DNA of 64,000 nt from assembly GCF_029227915.1 (NCBI RefSeq), contig NC_079879.1:2294001-2358000 (forward strand). Direction: 5' to 3'. Positions 53,101-64,000 of this stretch are shown here, piece after piece (the stretch's first letter is position 1; every line of letters starts with the position of its first letter). Both the position numbers and the translations under genes were made by a program. This stretch comes from Hydractinia symbiolongicarpus. Lineage: Eukaryota > Cnidaria > Hydrozoa > Anthoathecata > Hydractiniidae. The notes beneath the pieces are model-generated. The model did no database searches. It was not told where the DNA came from and was given only the letters and a program-made list of their open reading frames with translations.

Positions 53101-54760
53101 AAATGACACAATTGGACTCCAAGAAATAACATTCTCCTTTATTTGACATGATTGCTGGAAATCAGCGATTACACTGGGCGCTGTGGTACTGCTTTAATGA
53201 AAAATTTAGATAAATAAGTCATTTTGTACTGTGGGACCAATCGTAGTCGTTAGCGCGCGCTGAAGAAATAGAGACAGTTTCACAAACCACATTTCATTGA
53301 CTTTCTAACAGTATCAGTCCGCTTGAGTTACAACGGTTGCGTCACATATTCGTACGAACATGTATTTAGTGATATTTCTTTGATAATACTAGGTTGCATC
53401 ACTTTTAATAGTAAAACGATTGACTGTGGGACTTATTTGAATTATTTAGGACTTCGACCTTATAAATGTGATAAATGACGCAATTGGACTCCAAGAAATA
53501 ACATTCTCCTTTATTTGACATGATTGCTGGAATTCAGCGATTACACAGGGCGCTGTGATAGCGTTTCACTTAAAATTTTAGATTAATAAGTCATTGTGTA
53601 ACGTGGGAACAATCGTAGTCGTTAGCGCGCGTGAAGAAATAGAGACAGTTTCACAAACCACATTTCATTGACTTTCTAACAGTATCAGTCCGCTTGAGTT
53701 ACAACGGTTGCGTCACATATTCGTACGAACATGTATTTAGTGATATTTCTCTGATAATACTAGGTTGCATCACTTTTAACAGTGAAACGATTGACTGTGG
53801 GACTTATTTGAATTATTTAGGACTTCGACCTTATAAATGTGATAAATGACCCAATTTGATTCCAAGAAATGACACTCTTCTTAATTTGACATGATTGCTG
53901 GAACTCAACGATTACACTGGGCGCTGTGGTAGAGCTTTAATGAAAAATTTAGATAAATTAGTCATTTTGTACTGTGGGACCAATCGTAGTCGTTAGCGCG
54001 CGCTGAAGAAATAGAGACAGTTTCAAAAATTACAATTCATTGAATTTCCAGCGGTATCAATCCGTTTGAGGTAAAACGGTTTCGTCGCATATTCGTACCA
54101 ACATTTATTTTGCGACATTTTTCTGATATCACTAGGTTGCATCGCTTTTAACAGTGAAACGATTGACGTTGGGACTTAATTGAACTGATTTTGGAGTTTG
54201 ACCTTATAAATGTGATAAATGACACAATTTGATTCCAAGAAATGACACTCTTCTTAATTTGACATGATTGCTGGAACTCAGCGATTACACTGGGCGCTGT
54301 GGTAGAGCTTTAATGAAAAATTTAGATAAATTAGTCATTTTGTACTGTGGGACCAATCGTAGTCGTTAGCGCGCGCTGAAGAAATAGAGACAGTTTCAAA
54401 AATTACAATTCATTGAATTTCCAGCGGTATCAATCCGTTTGAGGTAAAACGGTTTCGTCGCATATTCGTACCAACATTTATTTTGCGACATTTTTCTGAT
54501 ATCACTAGGTTGCATCGCTTTTAACAGTGAAACGATTGACGTTGGGACTTAATTGAACTGATTTTGGAGTTTGACCTTATAAATGTGATAAATGACACAA
54601 TTGGACTCCAAGAAGTAACATTCTTCTTCATTTGACATGATTGCTTAAACTCAGCGATTACACTGGGCGTTGTGGTAGCGCTTAAATGAAAAATTTAGAT
54701 AAGTAAGTCATTTCTTACTGTGGGACCAATCGCAGTCGTTAGCGCGCGCTGAAGAAATAG
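50175..54760. repeat. Copy of the 19.5-22.8 kb segment (offset 30,709), then a local duplicate
   Basis: From about 50,190 the sequence follows 19,481 onward at offset 30,709: the boundary unit, the 305-bp truncated unit (51,036) and GGAAATCAGCGATTAC (22,448 and 53,157). It retains the 128 bases lost at 32,356, so it derives from the first block or an ancestor, not from the second block copy. After about 53,590 it returns to its own earlier sequence. Confidence 0.87.
51036..51340. repeat. Truncated monomer, 305 bp, copy 3
   Basis: GACAGTTTATTCGTACG has the same junction as at 20,327 and 33,003, at offset 30,709 from the first. Confidence 0.9.
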
Positions 54761-54784
54761 AGACAGTTTCAAAAACTACATTTC
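51361..54784. repeat. 2,233-bp (six-monomer) tandem duplication, second copy incomplete
   Basis: TTGTGTAACGTGGGAACAAT occurs at 51,361 and 53,594, followed in both by AGCGCGCGTGAAG, which lacks one C of the usual palindrome. The second copy runs to about 54,739-54,785 and then switches to the 42.55-kb sequence, so only about half of the unit is repeated. Confidence 0.85.
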
Positions 54785-56998
54785 AATGACTTTCTAACAG
54801 TATCAGTCCGCTTAAGTTGCAACGGTTGCGTCACATATTCGCACGAACATGTATTTAGGGATTTTCTTCTTGTGTTACTAGGGTACATCGCTTTTAAAAG
54901 TGAAGCGATTGACTGTGAAACTTAATTGAATTGATTTTGACTTTAACCTTATAAATGTTATAAATGACACAATTGGACTCCAAGAAATAGCATTCTTCTT
55001 AATTTGACATGATTGCTAGAACTCAGCGATTACACTGTTCGCTGTGGTAGCGCTTTAATGAAAAATTTGTATAAAAAAGTCATTTTGTACTGTGGGACCA
55101 ATCGTAGTCGTTAGCGCGCGCTGAAAAAATAGAGACAGTTTCAAAAACTACATTTCATTGACTTTCTAACGGTAGCACTCCGTTTGTGTTACACCAGTTG
55201 CGTCACATATTTGTACCAACATGTATTTAACAATATTTTTCTGATATTACAAGGTTGCATTGCTTTTAACAGTGAAACGATTGACTGTGGGACTTAATTG
55301 AACTGATTTTGGACTTTGACCTTATAAATGTTTTAAATTAGACAATTGAACTACAACAAATAACATTCTTCTTAATTTGACATGATTGCTGGAACTCAGC
55401 GATTACACTGGGCGCTGTGGTAGCGCTTTAATGAAAAATTTAGATAAATAAGTCATTTTGTACTGTGAGACCAATCGTAGTCGTTACCGCGTGCTGAAGA
55501 AATAGAGAAAGTTTCAAAAACTGCATTTCATTGACTTTCAAACAGTATAGGTCCGCTTGAGTTACAACGGTTGCGTCACATATTCGTATCAACATGTATT
55601 CAGCGATATTTTTCTGATGTTACTAGGTAGCGTCGCTTTTAACAGTGAAACGATTGACTGTGGGACTTAATTGAACTGATTTTGGACTTTGACCTTATAA
55701 ATGTTATAAATGAGACAATTGGACTACAAGAAATAACATTCTTCTTAATTTGACATGATTGCTGGAATTCAGTGATTACACAGGGCGCTGTGGTAGCGCT
55801 TTAATGAAAAATTTAGATAAGTAAGTCATTTTGTACCGTGGGACCAATCGTAGTCGTTAGCGCGCACTGAAGAAATAAAGACATTTTCCAAAACTACATG
55901 TCATTGACTTTCTAACAGTATCATTCAGCTTTAGTTACAACGGTTGCGTCACATATTCGTACCAACATGTATTTAGCGATATTTTTCTGATATTACTAGG
56001 TTGCATCGCTTTAAACAGTGAAACGATTGACTGTGGGACTTAATTGAACTGATTTTGGACTTCGACCTTATAAATGTCATAAATGACACAATTGGACTCC
56101 AAAAAATAAAATTCTCCTTAATTTGACATGATTGCTGGAATTCAGCGATTACACAGAGCGCTGTGATAGCGCTTCACTTAAAAATTTAGATAAATAAGTC
56201 ATTGTGTAACGTGGGACCAATCCTAGCCGTTAGCGTTCATTGAAGAAATAGAGACATTTTCAAAAATTACAATTCATTGAATTTTCAGCGGTATTAATCC
56301 GTTTGATATACAACGCTTGCGTCACAAATTCGTACCAACATTTGTTTTGCGATATTTTTCTGATATTACTAGGTTGCATCACTTTTAACAGTGAAACGAT
56401 TGACTGTGGCACTTAATTGAACTTGTTTTGGGTTTTAACCTTATAAATGTGATAAATAACACAATTGGACTTCAAGAAATAACATTCTTCTTAATTTGAC
56501 ATGATTGCTGGAATTCAGTGATTACACAGGGCGCTATGGTAGCGCTTTAATAAAAAATTTGGAAAAAAAAGTCAGTTTTTACTGTGGGACCAATCCTTGC
56601 CGTTAACGAGCGCTGAGAAAACAGAGACAGTTTCCAAAACTACATTTCATTGACTTTCTAACAGTATAGGTCCGCTTGAGTTACAGCGGTTGCGTCACAT
56701 ATTCGTACCAACATGTATTTAGCGATATTTTTCTGATATTACTAGGTTGCATCGCTTTAAACAGTGAAACGATTGACTGTGGGACTTAATTGAACTGATT
56801 TTGGACTTTGATCTTGTAAATTTGATAAATGACACTTTGACTACAAGAAATAACATTCTTCTTAATTTGACATGATTGCTGGAACTCAGCGATTACACTG
56901 GGCGCTGTGGTAGCGCTTTAATGAAAAATTTGTATAAAAAAGTCAATTTGTACTGTGGGACCAATCGTAGTCGTTAGCGCGAACTGAAAAAATTGAGA
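54760..56998. repeat. Second copy of 42.57-45.92 kb, shortened by three monomers
   Basis: The offset is 12,191 up to about 55,430 and 11,076 afterwards, a loss of 1,115 bases (three monomers) relative to 42.6-45.9 kb. The missing part includes the duplicated 744-bp dimer region. The copy ends at GAACTGAAAAAATTGAGACA, where the sequence jumps to CACAAACCACATTTC. Confidence 0.87.
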
Positions 56999-59900
56999 CA
57001 GTTTCACAAACCACATTTCATTGACTTTCTAACAGTATCAGTCCGCTTGAGTTACAACGGTTGCGTCACATATTCGTACGAACATGTATTTAGTGATATT
57101 TCTTTGATAATACTAGGTTGCATCACTTTTAATAGTAAAACGATTGACTGTGGGACTTATTTGAATTATTTAGGACTTCGACCTTATAAATGTGATAAAT
57201 GACGCAATTGGACTCCAAGAAATAACATTCTCCTTTATTTGACATGATTGCTGGAATTCAGCGATTACACAGGGCGCTGTGATAGAGTTTCACTTAAAAT
57301 TTTAGATTAATAAGTCATTGTGTAACGTGGGACCAATCCTAGCCGTTAGCGTTCGTTGAAGAAATAGAGACATTTTCAAAAATTACAATTCATTGAATTT
57401 CCAGCGGTATCAATCCGTTTGAGGTAAAACGGTTTCGTCGCATATTCGTACCAACATTTATTTTGCGACATTTTTCTGATATCACTAGGTTGCATCGCTT
57501 TTAACAGTGAAACGATTGACGTTGGGACTTAATTGAACTGATTTTGGACTTTGACCTTATAAATGTGATAAATGACACAATTGGACTCCAAGAAGTAACA
57601 TTCTTCTTAATTTTACATGATTGCTTGAACTCAGCGATTACACTGGGCGCTGTGGTAGCGCTTAAATGAAAAATTTAGATAAGTAAGTCATTTCGTACTG
57701 TGGGACCAATCGCAGTCGTTAGCGCGCGCTGAAGAAATAGAGACAGTTTCAAAAACTACATTTCATTGACTTTCTAACTGTATTAGTCCGCTTGAGTTAG
57801 AAGGGTTGCGTCACATATTCGTACCAACATGTATTAAACGATATTTTACTGATATTACTAGGTTGCATCGCTTTTAATAGTGAAACGATTGACGGTGGGA
57901 CTTATTTGAACTGATTTTGGACTTTGACCTTATAAATGTGATAAATGACACATCTGTATTCCAAGAAATAACATTCTTCTTAATTTGACATGATTGCTGG
58001 AACTCAGCGATTACACTGGGCGCTATGGTACCGCTTTAATGAAAAATTTAGATAAATAAGTCATTTTGTACTGTGGGACCAATCGGAGTCGTTAGCGCGC
58101 GCTGAAGAAATAGAGACATTTTCAAAAACTACATTTCATTGACTTTCTAATAGTATAGGTCCGCTTGAGTTACAACGGTTGCGTCACATATTCGTACCAA
58201 CATGTATTAAACGATATTTTACTGATATTACTAGGTTGCATCGCTTTTAATAGTGAAACGATTGACTGTGGGACTTAATTGAACTTATTTTGGACTTTGA
58301 TCTTATAAATGTGATAAATGACACAATTTGACTCCAAGAAATAACATTCTTCTTAATTTGACATGATTGCTGGAATTCAACGATTGCACAGGGCGCTGTG
58401 TAGCGCTTTAATGAAAAATTTAGATAAATAAGTCATTTTGTACTGTGGGACCCAATCGTAGCCGTTAGCGCGCGCTGAAGAAATAGAGACATTTTCAAAA
58501 ACTACATTTCATTGACTTTCTAATAGTATAGGTCCGCTTGAGTTACAGCGTTTGCGTCTTTTATTCGTACCAACATGTATTCAGCGATATTTTTCTGATA
58601 TTACTAGGTTGCATCGCTTTTAACAGTGAAACGATTGACTGTGGGACTTAATTGAACTTATTTTGGACTTTGATCTTATAAATGTGATAAATGACACAAT
58701 TTGACTACAAGAAATAACATTCTTCTTAATTTGACATGATTGCTGGAATTCAGCGATTGCACAGGGCGCTGTGTAGCGCTTTAATGAAAAATTTAGATAA
58801 ATAAGTCATTTTGTACTGTGGGACCCAATCGTAGCCGTTAGCGCGCGCTGAAGAATTAGAGACAGTTTCACAAACCACATTTCATTGACTTTCTAACAGT
58901 ATCAGTCCGCTTGAGTTACAACGGTTGCGTCACATATTCGTACGAACATGTATTTAGTGATATTTCTCTGATAATACTAGGTTGCATCACTTTTAATAGT
59001 GAAACGATTGACTGTGGGACTTATTTAAATTATTTAGGACTTCGACCTTATAAATGTGATAAATGACCCAATTTGATTCCAAGAAATGACACTCTTCTTA
59101 ATTTGACATGATTGCTGGAACTCAACGATTACACTGGGCGCTGTGGTAGAGCTTTAATGAAATATTTAGATAAATTAGTCATTTTGTACTGTGGGACCAA
59201 TCGTAGTCGTTAGCACGCGCTGAAGAAATATAGACATTTTTAAAAACTACATTTCATTGACTTTCTAATAGTATAGGTCCGCTTGAGTTACAGCGGTTGC
59301 GTCGCATATTCGTACCAACATTTATTTTGCGACATTTTTCTGATATCACTAGGTTGCATCGCTTTTAACAGTGAAACGATTGACGTTGGGACTTAATTGA
59401 ACTTATTTTGGACTTTGACTTTATAAATGTGATAAATGACACAATTGGACTCCAAGAAGTAACATTCTTCTTCATTTGACATGATTGCTTAAACTCAGCG
59501 ATTACACTGGGCGTTGTGGTAGCGCTTAAATGAAAAATTTAGATAAGTAAGTCATTTCGTACTGTGGGACCAATCGCAGTCGTTAGCGGGCGCTGAAGAA
59601 ATAGAGACAGTTTCAAAAACTACATTTCATTGACTTTTTAATAGTATATGTCCGCTTGAGTTACAGCGGTTGCGTCTTATATTCGTACCAACATGTATTC
59701 AGCGATATTTTTCTGATATTACAAGATTGCATCGATTTTAACAGTGAAACGATTGACTGTGGGAATTAATTGAAATTATTTTGGACTTTGATCTTATAAA
59801 TTTGATAAATGACACAATTTGACTCCAAGAAATAACATTCTTCTTAATTTGACATGATTGTTGGAACTCAGCGGTTACACTGGGCGCTGTGGTAGCGCTT

Positions 59901-60176
59901 TATTGAAAAATTTGTATAAATAAGTCATTTTGTACTGTGGGACCAATCGGAGTCGTTAGCGCGCGCTGAAGAAATAGAGACAGTCTCACAACCACATTTC
60001 ATTGACATTCTAACAGTATCAGTCCGCTTGAGTTACAACGGTTGCGTCACATATTCGTACGAACATGTATTTAGTGATATTTCTCTGATAATACTAGGTT
60101 GCATCACTTTTAACAGTGAAACGATTGACTGTGGGACTTATTTGAATTATTTAGGACTTCGACCTTTTAAATGTGA
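56999..60176. repeat. Mosaic copy of 38.5-42.0 kb
   Basis: 57,001-57,828 follows 38,537-39,364 at offset 18,464, including AGTTAGAAGG. It then continues into an intact unit (ATGTATTAAACG) where the 39.36-kb partner has the 314-bp deletion. Offsets of 18,523 near 59,234 and 18,150 near 59,981 show further unit gain and loss. A 69-codon open frame (56,993-57,202) opens on TTG, spans the 57,000 junction and is not credible as a gene. Confidence 0.8.
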
Positions 60177-63100
60177 TAAATGACACAATTGGACTACAAG
60201 AAATAACATTCTTCTTAATTTGATATGATTGCTGGAAATCAGTGATTACACAGGGCGCTGTGGTAGCACTTTAATGAAAATATTAGATGAATAAGTCATT
60301 TTGTACCGTGGGACCAATCGTAGGCGTTAGCACGTGCGGAAGAAATAGAGACAGTTTCCAAAACTACATGTCATTGATTTTCTAACGGTATAAGTCCGTT
60401 TCAGTTACAACGGTTGCGTCACATATTCGTACCAACATGTATTTATCGATATTTTTCTGATATTACTAGGTTGCATCGCTTTTAACAGTGAAAAGATTGA
60501 CTGTGGGACTTAATTGAACTGATTTTGGACTTTGCCCTTATAAATGTTTTAAATGAGACAATTGGACTACAAGAAATAACATTCTTCTTAATTTGATATG
60601 ATTGCTGGAAATCAGTGATTACACAGGGCGCTGTGGTAGCGCTTTATTGAAAAATTTAGATAAATAAGTCAATTTGTACCGTGGGACCAATCGTAGTCGT
60701 TAGCGCGCACTGAAGAAATAGAGACATTTTCCAAAACTACATTTCATTGACTTTCTAACAGTATAAGTCCGCTTTAGTTACAACGGTTGCGTCACATATT
60801 CGTACCAACATGTATTTAGCGGTATTTTTCTGATATTACTAGGTTGCATGGCTTTTAACAGTGAAGCGATTGACTGTGGGACTTAATTGAATTGATTTTG
60901 GACTTTTATCTTATAAATGTGATAAATGACACAATTTGACTCCTAGAAATAACATTCTCCTTAATTTGACATGATTGCTGGAATTCAGAGATTACACAGG
61001 GCGCTGTGGTAGCGCTTTAATGAAAATATTAGATGAATAAGTCATTTTGTACCATGGGACCAATCGTAGGCGTTAGCACGTGCGGAAGAAATAGAGACAG
61101 TTTCAAAAACTACATTTCATTGACTTTCTAACAGTATAGGTCCGCTTGAGTTACAACGGTTGCGTCCATATTCGTACCAACATGTATTCAGCGATATTTT
61201 TCTGATGTTACTAGGTAGCATCCCCTTTAACAGTGAAACGATTGACTGTGGGACTTAATTGAATTGATTTTGGACTTTTATCTTATAAATGTGATAAATG
61301 ACACAATTTGACTCCTAAAAATAACATTCTCCTTAATTTGACATGATTGCTGGAATTCAGAGATTACACAGGGCGCTGTGGTAGCGCTTTAATGAAAATA
61401 TTAGATGAATAAGTCATTTTGTACCGTGGGACCAATCGTAGGCGTTAGCACGTGCGGAAGAAATAGAGACAGTTTCCAAAACTACATGTCATTGATTTTC
61501 TAACGGTATAAGTCCGTTTCAGTTACAACGGTTGCGTCACATATTCGTACCAACATGTATTTATCGATATTTTTCTGATATTACTAGGTTGCATCGCTTT
61601 TAACAGTGAAAAGATTGACTGTGGGACTTAATTGAACTGATTTTGGACTTTGACCTTATAAATGTTTTAAATGAGACAATTGGACTACAAGAAATAAGAT
61701 TCTTCTTAATTTGATATGATTGCTGGAAATCAGTGATTACACAGGGCGCTGTGGTAGCGCTTTATTGAAAAATTTAGATAAATAAGTCAATTTGTACCGT
61801 GGGACCAATCGTAGTCGTTAGCGCGCACTGAAGAAATAGAGACATTTTCCAAAACTACATTTCATTGACTTTCTAACAGTATAAGTCCGCTTTAGTTACA
61901 ACGGTTGCGTCACATATTCGTACCAACATGTATTTAGCGGTATTTTTCTGATATTACTAGGTTGCATGGCTTTTAACAGTGAAGCGATTGACTGTGGGAC
62001 TTAATTGAATTGATTTTGGACTTTTATCTTATAAATGTGATAAATGACACAATTTGACTCCTAGAAATAACATTCTCCTTAATTTGACATGATTGCTGGA
62101 ATTCGGAGATTACACAGGGCGCTGTGGTAGCGCTTTAATGAAAATATTAGATGAATAAGTCATTTTGTACCGTGGGACCAATCGTAGGCGTTAGCACGTG
62201 CGGAAGAAATAGAGACAGTTTCAAAAACTACATTTCATTGACTTTCTAACAGTATAGGTCCGCTTGAGTTACAACGGTTGCGTCCATATTCGTACCAACA
62301 TGTATTCAGCGATATTTTTCTGATGTTACTAGGTAGCATCCCCTTTAACAGTGAAACGATTGACTGTGGGACTTAATTGAATTATTTTGGACTTCGACCT
62401 GATAAATGTGATAAATGACACAATTGGACTCCAAGAAATAACATTCTTCTTAATTTGACATGATTGCTGGAACTCAGCGATTACATAGGGTTATTTAAAA
62501 ATTTAGATAAATAAGTCATTTTGTACTGTGGAACCAATCCTAGCCGTTAGCGTTCGTTGAAGAAATAGAGACATTTTCAAAAACTACATTTCATTGACTT
62601 TCTAACAGTATAAGTCCGCTTTAGTTACAACGGTTGCGTCACATATTCGTACCAACATGTATTTAGCGGTATTTTTCTGATATTACTAGGTTGCATGGCT
62701 TTTAACAGTGAAGCGATTGACTGTGGGACTTAATTGAATTGATTTTGGACTTTTATCTTATAAATGTGATAAATGACACAATTTGACTCCTAGAAATAAC
62801 ATTCTCCTTAATTTGACATGATTGCTGGAATTCAGAGATTACACAGGGCGCTGTGGTAGCGCTTTAATGAAAATATTAGATGAATAAGTCATTTTGTACC
62901 GTGGGACCAATCGTAGGCGTTAGCACGTGCGGAAGAAATAGAGACAGTTTCCAAAACTACATGTCACTGATTTTCTAACGGTATAAGTCCGTTTCAGTTA
63001 CAACGGTTGCGTCACATATTCGTACCAACATGTATTTATCGATATTTTTCTGATATTACTAGGTTGCATCGCATTTAACAGTGAAAAGATTGACTGTGGG

Positions 63101-64000
63101 ACTTAATTGAACTGATTTTGGACTTTGACCTTATAAATGTTTTAAATGAGACAATTGGACTACAAGAAATAAGATTCTTCTTAATTTGATATGATTGCTG
63201 GAAATCAGTGATTACACAGGGCGCTGTGGTAGCGCTTTATTGAAAAATTTAGATAAATAAGTCAATTTGTACCGTGGGACCAATCGTAGTCGTTAGCGCG
63301 CACTGAAGAAATAGAGACATTTTCCAAAACTACATTTCATTGACTTTCTAACAGTATAAGTCCGCTTTAGTTACAACGGTTGCGTCACATATTCGTACCA
63401 ACATGTATTTAGCGGTATTTTTCTGATATTACTAGGTTGCATGGCTTTTAACAGTGAAGCGATTGACTGTGGGACTTAATTGAATTGATTTTGGACTTTT
63501 ATCTTATAAATGTGATAAATGACACAATTTGACTCCTAGAAATAACATTCTCCTTAATTTGACATGATTGCTGGAATTCGGAGATTACACAGGGCACTGT
63601 GGTAGCGCTTTAATGAAAATATTAGATGAATAAGTCATTTTGTACCGTGGGACCAATCGTAGGCGTTAGCACGTGCGGAAGAAATAGAGACAGTTTCAAA
63701 AACTACATTTCATTGACTTTCTAACAGTATAGGTCCGCTTGAGTTACAACGGTTGCGTCCATATTCGTACCAACATGTATTCAGCGATATTTTTCTGATC
63801 TTACTAGGTAGCATCCCCTTTAACAGTGAAACGATTGACTGTGGGACTTAATTGAATTATTTTGGACTTCGACCTGATAAATGTGATAAATGACACAATT
63901 GGACTCCAAGAAATAACATTCTTCTTAATTTGACATGATTGCTGGAACTCAGCGATTACATAGGGTTATTTAAAAATTTAGATAAATAAGTCATTTTGTA
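60177..64000. repeat. Second copy of 46.1-49.9 kb (offsets 14,056 and 12,581)
   Basis: The entry point lies at about 60,176-60,185, where a C-type unit changes to GGACTACAAGAAATAAC. The offset is 14,056 up to about 61,420, 12,581 from 61,422 to about 62,570, then 14,056 again; the difference, 1,475, is the tetramer length. Differences from the partner include GTAGCACTTTAATG near 60,264. The array runs off the end of the window. Confidence 0.87.
62499..63973. repeat. 1,475-bp tetramer unit, second full copy
   Basis: Unit anchors are at 62,499, 62,872, 63,245 and 63,618, with the next at 63,974 (373, 373, 373 and 356). Markers AAATAAGATT (61,692 and 63,167), TTCGGAGATT (62,102 and 63,577) and TACATAGGG (62,482 and 63,957) are all 1,475 apart. 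Sequence after 63,974 starts the unit again. Confidence 0.88.

Larger units (their letters stand above)
1..64000. repeat. Tandem satellite DNA array, ~373-bp monomer, spans whole window
   Basis: The anchor AAATTTAGATAAATAAG, or a close variant, recurs every 371-374 bases from base 1 to base 63,974, always in the same orientation. I followed the anchors through most of the window (1, 359, 731, 1104, 1477, 1753 ... 22,865, 23,179, 23,552 and 36,227 ... 45,850) and count roughly 175 units including truncated ones. Long single-orientation arrays of non-coding monomers are typical of eukaryotic centromeric or pericentromeric satellites; that location is inference. No unrelated sequence interrupts the array. 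The longest open frames are about 66-83 codons, several opening only on TTG, and they are copied along with the repeat. I do not recognise the satellite family or species. Confidence 0.97.

Noticed and set aside
1-64000. Polymerase III or tRNA-derived (SINE-like) origin of the monomer
   Set aside because: I looked for an A box and B box (GGTTCGANTCC-like) on both strands of a consensus unit and found no convincing match.
1-64000. A previously undescribed gene system hidden in the window
   Set aside because: I searched both strands for coding runs beyond the repeat period, non-repeat islands and inverted copies of the monomer; none was seen.

Overview
This window holds no recognisable gene. 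All 64,000 bases are one uninterrupted head-to-tail satellite DNA array. About 175 monomers of roughly 373 bp lie in the same orientation, beginning and ending mid-array. No open frame exceeds about 83 codons, every such frame lies inside satellite monomers, and I saw no rRNA, tRNA, transposon or CRISPR sequence. The pattern is that of eukaryotic centromeric or pericentromeric heterochromatin. The species cannot be named from the sequence and I do not recognise the family. The first monomer is about 34% G+C by my count, yet carries about 13 CpG dinucleotides against roughly 10 expected. The array is therefore not CpG-depleted, which would suit a lineage or locus with little CpG methylation, or very recent homogenisation.

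Layout. At 1-13,078 there are mixed monomer subfamilies with short multimeric repeats, including eleven consecutive monomers of exactly 373 bp (4,266-8,368). At 13,079-36,005 there is a very large higher-order structure. A 10,251-bp block of 28 monomers is followed by a partial copy of its first 2,553 bp (7 monomers), then by a second, nearly identical full-length copy carrying one 128-bp deletion. At 36,006-42,085 there are overlapping tandem duplications with offsets of about 3,293 and 3,666 bp. At 42,086-50,174 the units are more diverged, with a 744-bp dimer duplication and a distinct subfamily marked by a GCACGTGC palindrome. At 50,175-60,176 there is a patchwork of segments copied from 19-23, 38-42 and 42-46 kb, joined at sharp switch points. 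At 60,177-64,000 a second copy of 46-50 kb ends in a 1,475-bp tetramer repeat that probably continues beyond the window.

Rare internally deleted monomers (276, 103, 321, 305, 314 and 618 bp) act as barcodes. Each deletion recurs at exactly the spacing predicted by the duplications, so the order of many events can be read. The main interest is this record of unequal exchange and patchy conversion, plus several short palindromes that mark the monomer. There is no evidence for an encoded system.
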